Part shown: one piece after another, positions 36,548-51,316 of the stretch
Layout of the letters: every line of letters begins with the position of its first letter
Position numbering within the stretch: the stretch's first letter is position 1
Assembly (NCBI GenBank): GCA_905182995.1
Contig: CAJJDP010000176.1
Location: 1-64,000, forward strand
Origin: Paramecium octaurelia
Taxonomy: Eukaryota > Ciliophora > Oligohymenophorea > Peniculida > Parameciidae
Reading direction: 5' to 3'
Length of the DNA stretch: 64,000 nt
Position numbers and translations under genes: made by a program
The notes under the pieces: generated by a model
Told to the model about the DNA's origin: nothing
Seen by the model: only the letters and a program-made list of their open reading frames with translations
The model's database searches: none

Positions 36548-39500
36548 TCAATATCTCAATGATAAGAAAGCTGCTGCACCTGCTCTAATCCACACATCTT
36601 CATCATCTCTCGATGGCAATTCAAGTGGCATGACAAAATTAGTAGAATGTCCTGTTGTTGAGAGTGTACCAGCCTATGATTATTACAGATCCTTACCCTT
36701 GAAACCACTTTATACAACGGGCATTGGTATTTGTAAATCTTCTTTTCCTTCGGATCTTTGGGTTGTACTTCAATTTGTGATGGATCATACGGGAGTAAGT
36801 GCATCAAAGGTAAATCTGAATATAATTCCTTTACTTTAGGTTACGATATCAAATGTCTCTTGTAATCCCATCTAATTAATTTAATATTATATTATACTTG
36901 GTTCCTTCAAGAAAGATTCCATAAATATAGACTCCATCTTCTGGTTTCTCAGTTACACCTGTGTGAGTAAGAGTGTCCAACACAATATACTCATATTATA
37001 ATTTATCAATAGCAATGACATGTTTTCTGGCGTAGTTTTGTACCATACCAGTAATGAAAGCCTAAGGGAAGAAGAAACCAGAAATCCAGAAAACCTTAGG
37101 TGTTCCTTTATCTACCCAATGCTTAAGAAAGGCAATTCTATCTAGTAAATCTTGAGTCCAGGAGGCCAAAGGTTTCAAACTTAGAAATCCTTTCTCTGCC
37201 CATAATTGAGGCACTTGATTATCGTAAAGACTGTTTGACAATTTTTCCATTTCCTCTGACATCACTATTAATCCTTTAAGTGCTTTTTTAACATTAGAGA
37301 GTGTAGTTTTCATTATGGCAAGCAACCTATTATAACGAATAAGTTCTTGAACTAGAACAGTATTCATGGATTCTTGATAATCAGTAGGATATCTGTTTGA
37401 AATCTCATCGATATCAAATAGATCAGGAGTCTTAGATTCAACAAAGTTGGCTAATTCTTCAATAACATCTTCTCTGCATTTTCCTGCTCCTTATTGCGTT
37501 CTTGGTTGAATAGATTATAGTGTTTCTAAGAGAATTCTAGTTTCATTTTAAGCATTGGTTATTTCAGCATTGCTATGCAATCCAAATGCTTCAGGTTCCG
37601 GATTCAATGGTAATTTTTCTATATACTCTATATAATTCTATCTTTCACCTACATTAGGTTGGTAATAAGTAGGAACTAAAAATTGATAGCCTTCTTTTAA
37701 CGCTTCTTGGGAAATGTACAATTTCAGAATGGTTTTAATTAATCTCACATCCTTATCATCAGTAACTCTACCACCATAATTAATTTCTGCTCCAAGATAA
37801 TTGATAACTTTGAATGGTATGAGTACATAATCATCTAATAAGCTTTTTAGCTATCTTCTACACACAGTGAGATCTTCATTGGTGAATTCATAGGGAATGT
37901 TCCACCCAATGGCTCCGAATTTTCTTCTTTCCTAAATGATTGCATGGAATAAAGAGAATCCAAATAATAATTTCTTGAATTCCTCAGGTTTCTTACAATC
38001 ACTTAAAGTTTTATCATCTAATTAGGTGTAAGTTCTGAGCATATTATTTCTAAGACCTTTTGGTGGTTCTAGTGTCATTTTAACACCATTCTATAATACA
38101 ATAGTTGGGAATGATTTTGAAGGCATTGATGTTAACCATAATCTAAAATCTTTTGTGCCTTGATCTTACATTTCTTCATTCAGTTTTTCAAGATCATTCA
38201 TCCAAGATGTTGCTAAGTGACAATTCATTAGCAATGCCCATCCACCTCTGCCTAAAGCATCTTTAACTAATTTTTCAGCCTTTGGACCTTATCCTTAACC
38301 CAAAGAGATGGAATCAATTCTCTTAGTCATATTCATTTCTTCTGCGAATTTCATTAGATCTGCGATAGGATCAGAACCAGGAGACAAAACAAATATGAGT
38401 GGAGTATTAGGAGTGGAATCTTTGTAGCATTTACTCAAATCAAATGTAGGCGGGATGATGAATTTCTCATCCATCTTCTCTATAATCCATTTTTGTATTG
38501 CTGGAATAACTTTGTCACTTCGTATTGCTTTCAATAACAATATTCTTGAAAAGGAATCTAATTTCTCATTCCAAGGTTCAGGGAATTCAATATCTTGAGG
38601 ATTAGGAGCATCAAAAATAGTTTTAAATTTATCAGAGTTACTCATGAAATCAGATAGAATGCCATCAAAATTAGTCAATTCTGCCATACCATAAATGTTT
38701 CTATAAGTCTCTGGCCATGTATTCTCACTAATCCATTCAGTCGGATTTGGTGGTAATTAAACATCTCCTGTAGCACCTTATAATAAGTATCTCCATTCCC
38801 CTTCATTCATTTTATGAGCAGCACTCAAGATTTTATATGTCAACATAAATGAAAATAGTAGTTTGTGCTTTTCAAATAATGATCTACAAACATTTTCATA
38901 CAACATGTAAGTGAAAAAGTTATTGAGATGATTCAATCTCTCTTCCAAAACCTATGATGCTGGTGCATTCTAAACACCTAAAGTGAACAGGTTGATGAAC
39001 CATTATAAAGAGTATTAATACATAGGATCAATTGTAGATAAATCTATAATACAGAAGAAAAGTAATGAAGCTCTGAATGCAACTGATCTATATGATTCTC
39101 TTGCTTCGTCTATTTGAGCTTCAGTTATTTTGGAATCCTTCACTCTTTGATTAATCTCAGCCGCAAACTTCTTTGAATTTTATAATTTATTGATCAGAGT
39201 CTCATCCATCAATATTTCTGAAATATCTCCCTTGGTTTCAGACAAACTTCTTAAAATACTATCTTCTATGTTAACTAATTCTTTTTTATCTTATGCATTC
39301 TTTCTAACTATTTCCGTCTTCTTATTTTCTAAATTAGGATTCTCCAATGCCACAATTTATGCCAACATCTGTTCTTCTAATCCTAGTGGTGTAATTGCAA
39401 AGTTTATAATAGTTACTTTAACTGAAGTTTCAGGAGAATAATGAGGATTTGGAAGTGTGGTTGTCATAAAGAATCTGAAACTAAAATTATATTGCAGATT

Positions 39501-42500
39501 CTTATCTCCAATTTATATTGTGGCAGATGTTCCAGTCTTATTGATTTATTATAATAGAATGGGTTCCAAAGAGGGATCTAAGGATAACCCAACATTCTCT
39601 ACCAAAACCCATTTACCAAATTGAATAGCCAACTCCAAAGTTCTCATTAAATTTTAATCTGATTGTTTTAAGACATCCAATCCTTCTGGTAAGTCTTTAC
39701 CCATAGTCTTAATGTATTTATTAGCTTAAGATTGTGGATCAATCATCAAAGTCCATCTTCTACTCTTATCTATGATGATACCATTTTCAATGGAAGTGTC
39801 ATCCTTTGGTAATCCACAAATATTCCATGATTATATCTTAACTTCATCCCCCAAGAATTTCCTCATCGTAATTAAATCAGAGAATGGAATATTATATTCC
39901 TTTAATTTAGCTCTCCAATCTTATTCCATTCTGATACGATATTACGATACAAAAGGTCCAGAGTAAGCAACCATTCCTGCAGCTATAATAGAATTACCAG
40001 GTATTAAACCACCACTATTAGTAAGACTTTCAATATCTTTTGCCCATCTCTCCTTTTCATCACTCAAACCTTCAGTCAACTTTTATGCTCTTTCCAACTT
40101 CACTTCACACTCTTTAATCTTCTTCTATAAATCTTCTTATTATTTCTTTTTATCATCGAAGACTCTTTGCAATTCTCTTATCTTTGCATTAATCTCATCC
40201 AATTCCTTTTTCTTAATTGCTAATTCTCTGTTTTTATCTTCCACAATTTTGGTCATAAGTGCTAGCTTTTCTCTTAAGGGTTTAGTTTCAGTATACACTT
40301 TGTAGAAGTCATACATGCATTTACACCATCCAAACAAATAACCTGTGGCTTTTGATCCTTGGAATGCATCATTCTAATTGAATTTTGGATGACAAGTGAC
40401 CTTCTATTCCATCTTAATAATAGCAGCTGGATTGATATTTTCTTTATCAAACTTCTCCAACAACATTTGTAGCAATGAGTTTACATCATTAAGTAAATAT
40501 TTCTTAGCTGTCTCAAAGTAATTCTCTTCTTTCTTACCAATTTAATTTGGTACTGGCTGAGTAATAATTTCACCTCCAGACTTCTTAATATAATCTGTTG
40601 TAAGTATCACAACACCTGCTAAAACTACTTTGACAGCCTCAGGTGGAGATGACAATGATTTCAATTCTACTAAGTGATCCTTCTATAATTCCTTCACCTT
40701 CAATAGTGTTTGGGCCAATTCTTCATTGGCAACTCTGACTCTTTCAGCTGCCTCTTGAGCAACTTAATTGGCTTCTCTGGCTTATTGAGTGGCTTCAGCT
40801 TCTTACACAGCAACAACTCTTTACGTTTAATCAGCTTCTTCCTTTTCCACTTTCAGATGCTCCATCATTTTGGTTGTTTCAATCTATGCTTATTCTAATT
40901 CTGGCTGCATTTTCTCCAAGACTATTTTCATTTCGGCAACAGCCTTGTTGGCATCTTATAATTTGTCCAAACCATTTTTCAGTCTAAGAATCTAAGCCTT
41001 TAAGTCATTTCTCTTATCTTGTACAATATTGATATATAAACTCAATAATTCTAGATAAGATGTTGGAGTAACATAATTAATCCTTCTAAGTTCAGACTTA
41101 TATTGCAATGACAATTTTTCAACAAATTTATGCATATACTTGAACATATCTACTAATCTTGTATTTTTGATATCTAAATCTAATTGTTAAGCCACTTCTA
41201 CTAGTTACCCTCTACCAACACCTTCAAGTGCTTCTTCAGGCCACTCAGTAAACCAATCAATAGTGCAACAGTTCACTAATGATGGGAACATTCTTAATCT
41301 TGTTGTAAATGCATCTCCTATTGGCGACATAGCAATAACCATATGCATATTCTTTTTGACTCTTGCCAAATAGACAGAGAATATATTCATTCTATTAGGA
41401 GGTAGCCCTTTTTTAATACATTCTGCTTTGCATGCTTGAGTAATATCTTCATTGTCTTTGTCATTATAGAGATTGGTCACATCTCCAGAATTCAAGATGC
41501 CATTGATATCCTCTAACATCTATTCATTGATGATTTAAGTATCAACAAACACAAATGAAACACATTTATTTTCAACACCAGCCAACATAATAATCTTCTT
41601 AACATCATCTCTCCAAGCTCTCATATTATAATTCTTGAGAACCTCGATCTATTGTTATTTGTAATTCTACAAATATGTACCCATCTTAGTTAATGATTAT
41701 CTACCACTACCACCAATACCAAGCAATAAAGCATTTCCACCAGGTTGTCTTAGAATTCTGCTAATTCTTGTTATGTGTTCACAAGCATCCAAGAACATAA
41801 CTAGTTTCATCTATTTCTTGCCACTTCCAACATCCTTGTTGTATTAATCCAATAATTCTTCCATCTAACCCACAAAATATTAAAGATCTCCTTATACTTA
41901 AACATATGGCCTTATATCTAAGTCTCTGTTACCTAGAAAATCACAAAAGATGATTCTTTCCTAATCTAATACTTCTTCCTGTTTCAATCCAAAATCAACG
42001 AAGAATTGAGTGAGTAGTTATTTGAAATAGACTCGATCTTATTCATTAATCAATCTATCATGGAATACTCTCATATTTTCATGATACCATAGTTTAACTA
42101 ATTGGGCAGGCTCTTAGCAGTTCTTGGGTAAGATACTGCAAATTCCTTAAAACACTTTGTTTATGTCTCTGAGATTGAAGGTGTAATGACTTTTCGATGG
42201 AGTAGGCAACAGATCTCTTCTGACTGAATTATAAATGCTTAACACACTATTAATTAGTTGCATCTGCAACATCTAAACTGTTTCACTGAATTTCTTATAG
42301 AAAAATTAAACTATTTTTGAAAATATTGATTTAATGACATCTTCATCCAATTCTGTATATGCTAAGACATTAAAGTGTCTAACTGCTCTGCCTGTAATAT
42401 TACTTCTACCACCACCAGGGGGTCCCATAGCAGACAGGATGAGCAAACCTTCTAATTTAACGAATTGCAGATCTTATCTATTATACCAACCCTAATGATC

Positions 42501-45500
42501 TAATATTTATCTGATCAATTCTATTGGTGGTTAAGCACCATACTCTTCTTTCTTAGGCATGTTTAGATCATCCACGAAAATAACTTATCTCTTTCCGACT
42601 GGGGGTCCTCTTACTCCTTTTCTTCTTTTGTCAATCCAAGAGTCAATTGTATCTTGTGTTTGATTTGCTGATGTCTAAGCACTAAAAGTTAAGGGAACAT
42701 ATTGAAAATCTTCAGGCATGCCCATAATCAATAATTGATATGAATTCTACGATTTACCTGTACCTGTTGGTCCTGGGCAACAAACATGGAAATTATTCGT
42801 TAGCAACAACTTCATCAAATACATATTACGAATGGAATCAGTAGTAGGGATCACAATTTCATGGAATTATAATTTCTAATCAATTTCAAATGATTAATAT
42901 GCATCACTCCAAGGTGATAAATTTACTTGGTAATCATAGATCAAACCCTCTTTTGGATATTCAAAGTTGGCCCTATATTTTTACATCTATTATCTATGGA
43001 ACTTATCACATTTTTATCTACTTTAGAAATCTCCTGTTACCATAATGCTCCAAACCAATGAGTAATGGAAGTAGTATTCAATATTCTAATTTAATTGATC
43101 AAGCTCATCAACCGAGACTTTCTTAATTTCAGTTTCCACATAGGGAGAAATCAAACTATCAATAATTCTCTATTGCGATTAAACTAAATTGTTTCTCATT
43201 GTAGGAATAACCTCTTTACAATGTTTGTATGTAAATTCCAGGGCATCATCCACATATTATTGGAACCACTTAGTCAAATTGTTTAACACATCCTTCTTCT
43301 TATTTTTAATGTTGCTAGGAAATCTTTAAACATAGGAATCAATCAATGGTTGTATACCCATAGCTCTAGGTTCCATGTAAACCATACCACATCTCGAGAC
43401 AGTGGCTGGTGAAGCAACAGCCAAATCTTCGACCTCAAACATCATCGTCATGTATTGAGTCAATGTCAAGATTTAACCACTATTCAAACACAATTTCTTG
43501 TTGTCATCCAATACAGTATTCATGGATTCTATCCACAAAGCATCAACAGGTCCATCAAACATTATCCAATGTCTGTCTGAACTTGTGTCTTTCACCGCTT
43601 CTCTCACCATATAAGCTAAGACTCCATCAGTCCATTCGTGAGTTTATTCATTGAATTGACCATACAACTAGCCCATAGTAATTGATTTGGGATTCAATAT
43701 GTGAGTATGTACTTTATAAAAACCATTGGCTTCTCCTAATTTTGTCATTGACTTTGAGAGGATCTAGTAATTGGTTGTCTTACCACCTCCTGTTGGACCC
43801 ACCAACATCAGTCCGTGTCTGACTTGTATTGTATCATAGAGTTATAGCACCTTATCAATGAATGGTTGTACAGGTTGAACAGGATACGGTTGTTCCTTGA
43901 ACACATATTTCTCGCATTACAATGATAATTCTGGAATCAACTTACCATAATCATATTGTGGTCTCTCTAATCCAGGGAATAAATCTGATATGATGTTTTC
44001 AAATAATGGCAGATCGTCTTTCAAAAATTTGGGAACATTTACATCTCTGAGTGCTCTTAATAATAGTTATTCTTCATTCATATCTGGGAATTGCACTTTC
44101 AATAGACCTGCTGCATTTATCACAGATCTTACTGCTCTCATACCATAATCGTAATGATCCTGAGATGACAATTATTCTGAACTCAATTTGAATGTAGTAA
44201 CCATCTTTTTAGATAGATCTCTACCTAATTTAAAACCAAATGAATAGAGCATAATTTCACCAATCATAGCATAATCTGGAACCATCATAGCCACTGGTCT
44301 AAAGAGTGCCTTTAAATTATCAGGTAATTCTGTTCTTCCAGCATAACCAGGATTCATTGTAATAAACACTGAAAAAGTAGGTAAAATTTTAATGAATGAA
44401 CCTTCAAATTCTACTTAGGGAGTTCCTTTAGCTTTTTCTCCAAATAACACTAACAATTATTATGCAATAACTGATAACACTTCAATATTGATACGATTGA
44501 ATTCATCAAAACAAGCCCAAGCACCAGCAGATGCTAATCCCTTAAAGAACTTGCCAACCATAATGAAATCCATTGAGTCTGAGCAATTAAACACCACACA
44601 TTATTTTGCCAAAGCTTTTGCCAAATCCTTAGTTGATTCTGTTTTACCGGTTCCAGCTGGACCTGCTGGAGCTCCTCCCAAATTTAATCTTAAAGCACCC
44701 ATTAAGGTCATATAACATTTATCAGTCAAAGGTGTAATAACTAATCTGAGTGTATTTCCTAGATATTCATAACCATAAGGGAAATTGGTTTATACACATT
44801 TGACCCAACAATCAAAATCTACTAATTGATTTTCCCAATAATATCTTAATTGCGATATCCATTCAAAGGCAAACTTATCATACACTTCACTATCCACCAT
44901 CTTCTACACAACATCCTTGGCATGGACATCGATAACAATCAAAGCATTTATTGTAACCATAGCTTACTTTGATAATTTAGTTCTAACCAAATCGACTAAT
45001 GACCCGAGTTGATCTTCCAATCTCTTGAAATATCCTTTAAGATTCTGTGAATCAATTGCTGTTTCTACTTCTTTTGTCCAATGCACTTATGATCCATTCA
45101 ATACACATTAACCTGGATGTCTCAAAACCCATTCTTCTCTTTTTACTTGTGTGTAATTTTCAATACTAACCATTAATGCCTGTCTAACTGATAATCTCAT
45201 CATATTTTCAACTTCATTCATCCATTCTTCAACATTCTTTTTGTTTGGATCCACTATTTTCACAAAAGGTACCTTCTCCTTTTCTGCTGAAAACATAGCA
45301 TGAATTTTCTTATCCTTATCAAATTCTATTGAATTGATATTCTCAAAGACTTTCTTAAGATGAGGTTAGACTGCTGTTGGTTCTTTTGTTTAGGATAGAA
45401 TTTCTAATAATTCATCATTTGATAAAAAGTAAAATCTTGCAAACTTCTCTCTTTTCTTTTCCAAATAATTGTTCAATTCTTTTTGAACCATTTCCAATGT

Positions 45501-48500
45501 CTTATTGGCTTCATGCAATCTTTCCCATAACCCATCTTCAATGCAAACATCCAAGACCTTCTCCTTCGCCTTGGCTTGTGTCACTGTGGTTCTCCAAGTT
45601 TAATCAACTGTTTTGAATTTCTTGGTTTCAGCTGGCAATTACTTAGCGATGTCTTGTGAATCAAATATGGGTTACAAATACATCCATTATTACTAAAATT
45701 TAGCCCATTCTTCTAAAATGTCTTGAATCTTCCTCAATGACTTATCCCATTCACTGATTCTTTCTTCAAAGAATTTCTTAAACGGAGAGAATACCATAGC
45801 TGAAGTATTGATAATGTGTTCATCTAAGACAATTTGAATTTCATCGAACCCTTTGAGAATAAATGTGTTTTTGTATTGAACACATTAAAACTTGATATTC
45901 TCCCAAGCATTAAGCATATTGTCGAGCATCATTTCTATTTAGTATTCCTTGTTGGCTGTTTCTCCAATATTGACCACCTTGTCAATCACATCCATGAATC
46001 CATCGTCGAGAATTGTTTAAAAACAAAATCCCTATTCATCAGGGTTGATGACATGATCTAAACCCTTTAATTAAGACACTTATGTCCAATGTCTAACAGT
46101 CATACCTTTCTTCCTAAGAGCTGACAATAAGGGCACTTTTGGTCTAAATTCATCAATCTCTGCTTTTACAGCTTCAGCAATCTTTTGAATACCGGTCACT
46201 TGAATTGTTCTCATAGCAGTCTAGATATTTTTAACACCTTCCTCAACTATCCTTTCACATTCATCAGCATCAACATTCATGAAGTCATCATTCAACCATT
46301 ATTTAATACCATTCTTAAATTTATAAGTGCTTGACCATAAATCATAATAAGGCTTGAATTCCCTAGACATAGAATTCAATTTGGAATAATCAGTTTGTGG
46401 TTTATCAAATAATGCTTCTTGCATATTGAATTTACTAGCTTATTCCTAAAATTCACTGATTTACTTCATCACATACTCAACCACTTCAGCCATATCCTTA
46501 TTCTTACTCACATCTTGATGTTTATGAAACTCTTGGATGGTTCTCTCCAAGTTTTCAATCTACTCTCTAAAATCTTCTTGTTAAACTTTAGCATCATCTG
46601 AGAATTTGACTTTCAATTTCTCCAATTACCCATTTCTCACTTCAACCATCTCCTTTATTTCCTTTGGACTTCCAAATATCTTCCATCTCCTTTGGAAATC
46701 ATCCAGTGGAAACCTGTAGTTGAATTCCTCCAACATTTTGAACACATCAAACAATTAATTCATTTTCACCTTCATCTTCTCCAACTCCTATGGTAAATTA
46801 CCAATATATTCCTTTAATATCGTCAACTTTTCTATTGTATCAGGTTCTTCAAGTATTGTCTTCTTGATATCTCCAAATTCCTAAAATATTCTAATACTAG
46901 TATTTCTTGCTCTTCTGGCAATAAGATCAATTAGATTTTTTTAAAGTGCTTGGTACCTTTCAATTAGAATTCCTTTTGCTTCATTCAAATGAATCTCAAA
47001 CATCCCTACATGTATGGAATCTAGTATTTCTTCGTTTAATTATTTTTCCTTCTAAGTAGCTTTAATAATTTCATCACGAATTGATTCAAATTCTCTTGGA
47101 GGATCTTCGAGTTCAATGTCTCTAGCCACATCATCAGGTCTCAATTTTAACACTGGAATGTATTTATTGAATACAGTCTTGTATTACTCTAATGGTTTTA
47201 AGGCTTCTTCAATTGATGCTTTGATATAATAATAAGTATCCCAAACCCATTTATTTTCATCTGCAAACTTCCTGGGTCTTTCATTTGGATCTGGTTCAAC
47301 AGGTTCTTAGATTGGCATCATCGGAGCCTTAATGAAAGTTTCTAGTTTTTGAGATTTATGCAAATCAGACAAGATTCTTGGTTCTAAATCTGGAATCTTT
47401 GCCATTTCATCAACAGCTTTCTTCATGGCTTGTAATGATATTAAGACATAGAGAGTTGGATTAGTTGTGTATTAGAAGAAATCATCCTTTGCTAATAGTT
47501 CTATCTAAAATAAGGGTAGTTTTCTATCATGACTAAAAACCTAAACTCTATTATCTGCCAGAAATCCATCATCATATTTATTCAGTACCCAATCTGTGTT
47601 TTTAATATCTACATTTACTGGTATATTGCTTTTGATTGTCTTTTAATATCTATCGAAGTTAGACTTCATAAGTGTTGTGATTGTGTCTTGCATCATCAAT
47701 CTAATAACTGTTAGCATGCGCTTCAGTTTACCAAAGTCATAGGTGATTTTAGATGTTTCTTTCATATTGAACCATCCCTTTCCGATTTCAGCGAACCTAT
47801 CTTTGATAATTTTGATCATAGTAGGCACCCAAGTTCCTTTTAATTGATACATCAATGATGTGGTTGCATTCTCTTACATATGCTTGAATTCATCTAAATG
47901 TAATGCACCCTCTCTTTTAGAGAAGTCAAACAAACTCTCTTTTAAAACTTAATTGCATTCATGTCTGATATCTTATAAAGCCTTGACAACTTCTTAACTG
48001 ACATATAGAGTGGAAAATCCAAAATTCTTATTTAATTCATCAAAAGTCAAAGGTTTTCTGATGAATGGTTCATCATATTTGAACATCCATTTTTCCATGA
48101 CTCCTTTGGATGCTTCAAGTTCCATCCAGCCATAATAACGAACATCTTTCTTTTTCTCTTTTGCAGGCAATCTCAATTTTGGATAGTTCTCATCTTGTTA
48201 CTCATCATCTAAGTATTTATCGAATATGATTTTATTCATAGTTCTCTGGAAATCCATATTAACTTCAAGAAGTAATTAAGTAGTTTCCATAGCTTCTAGT
48301 TTCTTGGTCTTTGCATTCTGTTCAATTCGTTTCTTTTATTCATTGTCCAATTCACTGAGATCAAATAAGGACATGTTATCAATGTAATAGTTGTATCTAA
48401 CTAGAGCATCAGCAAATATCCTCTATTAAAATGCATTCTTCAATCTTTTGACATACTTACGTGGATCTTCTGCATCAAAACAAATGTATAATCTATGCAA

Positions 48501-49164
48501 TTCTAATTTAACATCATCTTTCAACCATTTGCCTATAAATTTATCATCCTTGTACTCCAATATTTCCATGTATTAATATTCATCTCCTCTCAATCCTAAA
48601 CCTAAAAGGGGATGTTTGATTCCTTCTTCATCCTCTTCTCTCCTTATCCAATCTTCATTACTGTTGTCATCAAATGTTGTGTCATCAAAATACTCAAGTT
48701 TCAACCACTCTACACTTTAATCCCTTTATTTAAAATCAATTCCAGCTTCTTAAAGCAATCTATTAAAATCAAGAGATCGAAACTCCTTTCTTTTTCTATC
48801 AATAGCCACTTTCCTTGGGACTTCACCAGGAATAGGATCATATGGTAATATCACCTAAAAATGCCACCAAGTAATTTACTTTCGGTTCTACACTTGTAAC
48901 TTGTTCGTTTTTTTGTCTTGTCTTCAACTGATTCCTTGGTACTTGTCGAGATGCTATATCAGATCGCAATTGCTGTCTACTGGAGCTTGATGTTTGTAAC
49001 CGTTGCAAGGAGATCGCTTTAGGAATGGTTTATCGACTTATGGTTGTCATGATTAAGTCAGGTGATGGACCCTGATTGTAATTCTTCACATTGTACTCAC
49101 TGGGTAAAGTAGGGTCCAACACTTCAGAAAAGACACCTCTTTGCTTTTATGAAATTTAAGCCAT
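36548..49164 (-). CDS. Axonemal dynein heavy chain
   Basis: A complete heavy chain of about 4,190 residues, the size of axonemal DNAH proteins. After a ~1,500-residue helical tail and linker come the AAA modules: P1 [23 protein letters not shown]2 [14 protein letters not shown] followed by [16 protein letters not shown] and [22 protein letters not shown]3 [11 protein letters not shown] with [13 protein letters not shown], and P4 [15 protein letters not shown] long coiled-coil stalk with the microtubule-binding tip follows (around 40.1-41.2 kb), then AAA5/6 and a C-terminal [23 protein letters not shown]. It drives ciliary beating. The first intron (25 bp) is after SVEPK; few others are obvious. 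P1 and P2 wording is nearest inner-arm/single-headed types, but the isoform needs a tree. The start (ATG 49164) is 116 bp from the divergent VHS gene. Confidence 0.95.
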
Positions 49165-49280
49165 TTTTATATAAAATTTATATATATACAAATATCTCTC
49201 ATTTTACTATTCTGCTTGACACTTCTTCCATCTATACCCCCTTAATTTTATTATTTTGTAAAATTTAAATTAAAAATAAG

Positions 49281-51237
49281 ATGGAGAATCCTGTCGAGAG
49301 AGCAGTCAACGAGGCTACTGCAGACACACTCTAAATGCCAGATTAGAAACTAATGAAATAAGTAGCTGACCTTGTCAACCAAAGAGCAGATTAGTAAGAT
49401 TGTAATTCAAACCATAGATCGAAATTTGCAGTCTAGGCCATTGGCAAGAGACTCATGCAGCTTCGTAATGGCAAGGTTTAAGCCCTTACCATGGAGCTCA
49501 TCGAATATCTTGCATTCACTTGCGAAACACCCTTCTACACTTAGATAGCTACCAATGACTTTCTGCAAAGACTCAACACCCTCCTCAACCCATAAATGAA
49601 TGCTCAAGTAATTCGCTCATTTTACACCCAATAGATGCAACAAAGATTACTCTAAGTAATCGCAGTACTCAAGGCACTTATGCAATCACACCAGGATCTA
49701 TTTCCTGCCTTCTTCCAATTTTTGCAAAAGATTGCTCCTAAACGTAACTGTCTTCTAGCATCTGCATTTTAGATCAACTACCCAACAATTACGAAAGCAA
49801 ATATGCAGTACTCAGAAAGGCACAACCAGCATACTCTTCAGGAGCAAGAGTCAACAGTTTAGGATCTGTAATAATTTCTATTTGATTCCCAAAGGGCAAC
49901 TCCAAAAATGATAAACTTAGACGCGATCTAGAAATTGTTAAATCCAACATCACACTGACCAATGTAATCGGAATTCTTAATCCTAGGAAATCATTGACAA
50001 TGCAAATCCATAAGAGGACGCAAGCAAAAACGAAATCCTTAAAGACATGACTACCACTTTGAGAGGAGTCGAAGAAAAACTCAGAAAGTAAGGGTCTTTC
50101 TTCTAAGTAGTTTAATCACTGATATGGGAAACAATGATGAGGGGTTGATGAACTTTTGCTTAGAATTGAATGATGACTTACTCAAAGTATTCTGTTGAAT
50201 AATTTATTAGACTTTTACGCGATATGAAGTGTTGAAGAAGCATAAGAAACCTGATCCTTTCAAACCTGAACAGCCATAATAACAATAATAACAAGTGCCT
50301 CAATCCCAAACTTAATAACAAGGACCATTCCAATAATAACAGAGTCCTTTCAGTATTTCTCCACCCATGTAAGTTCCAGCTCAACAATAATAAATTCAGC
50401 CTCCTCCATAACCAAAGCCTCAATAAATCGATTTGTTAAATTTATTTGAATACGATCCAAAAACAGAAGCATAATAAAAAGGGCCATAACCTACATAAAA
50501 CATGTAAAATTTAATTTTAACAGCAACAAAGGCTTGATTTGATCGAACTCGATCTTCCAAATCCTTTAAATGAAATTCTTAAAAAAGAATCACAAGTTCC
50601 ACCAGTATCTTAAGTGCCACCAGTATCTTAAGTGCCACCAGTGTCTTAAATTCCACCTATGTAATAATTTGGATAACCGCCAATATAATAATCTTAACTT
50701 TATGGGCAACCTCCTATTTCACAAATTTAATAGCAATCTAATTATTCTGCTTTGAACGCATTTCCGTAATAATAATAATATCCTCCTTAATAATAATAAT
50801 ATCCTCCATAATAATTATAATATCCTTTTTAATAATAGCAATATCCTCCTTAACAATAGCAATATCCTCCTTAACAATAGTAATATCCTCCTTAACAATA
50901 ACAATATCCCCAATAATAAAATGTATTAATTTATTTTATTGAAAGTTACAATAGTTATATTAACAATAATAGTTTGGACAATAACCAATACAGTATTAAG
51001 CATTCTAAAAGTAGCCAACTTAAGCTGTTTCATACTAATAAACTCAACCCTATCAACAATAAGGTTTTCCTCAATAATAATATCCAGTGATTAGCAGTAA
51101 AACGCGTTGATATAATTATTTTAGATGTTTCTGTACAATAAAAGAAACCAGAAAACGAATTTGACAATATACTTAATTTGGCAGTAGGATAAAAACAATA
51201 ACCATAGTAGCAATAATAGAAGTTAGACTTTATTTGA
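49281..51237 (+). CDS. VHS-GAT endosomal adaptor with Gln/Pro-rich repeat tail
   Basis: About 586 residues. The VHS domain spans residues 1-150 (VERAVNEATADTLQMPDQKLMKQVADLVNQ...VQALTMELIEYLAFTCETPF). A GAT-like helical region (LRRDLEIVKSNITLTNEIIDNA...LRGVEEKLRK) follows, then a Pro/Gln tail with clathrin-box-like motifs LLNLF and LIELD, a VPPVSQ triplet, a YPP-poly-Gln array and the C-terminal EFDNILNLAVG. TOM1/GGA-type proteins with this order sort ubiquitinated cargo at endosomes. About seven introns are needed (23, 23, 24, 28, 32 and 28 bp are clear). The first junction, between the VHS and GAT parts near 49861-49900, is uncertain; a 38 bp excision restores frame. The spliced total is then 587 codons. 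Confidence 0.8.
50596..50649 (+). repeat. Three 18-bp units coding VPPVSQ
   Basis: GTTCCACCAGTATCTTAA and two near-copies (GTG for GTT; GTG for GTA) follow one another. The last codon TAA is Gln. It lies in the tail of the VHS/GAT gene. Confidence 0.9.
50767..50913 (+). repeat. Seven 21-bp units coding QQQQYPP
   Basis: Seven head-to-tail copies of a unit like TAATAATAATAATATCCTCC (+T), drifting by TAA/CAA/TAG exchanges that are synonymous (Gln) and by one TTT for CCT (unit 3) and one CAA at the last position (unit 7). This is a coding minisatellite in the VHS/GAT tail. Confidence 0.85.
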
Positions 51238-51316
51238 TATATTTATAGTTTAAAAATATATAATATAAGACTATTATTGCACTCTAAAATAACTAAATAT
51301 AAATATACAAATAGAC

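Noticed and set aside
50178..50423. Minus-strand Leu/Arg-rich 81-aa ORF
   Set aside because: It is the antisense shadow of the Gln-rich tail of the VHS/GAT gene (TAA/CAA read backwards as TTA/TTG).
50760..50930. Tandem array resembling a CRISPR or noncoding satellite
   Set aside because: The units are contiguous without spacers, are 21 bp long, and encode QQQQYPP in frame; it is a coding minisatellite in a nuclear gene.
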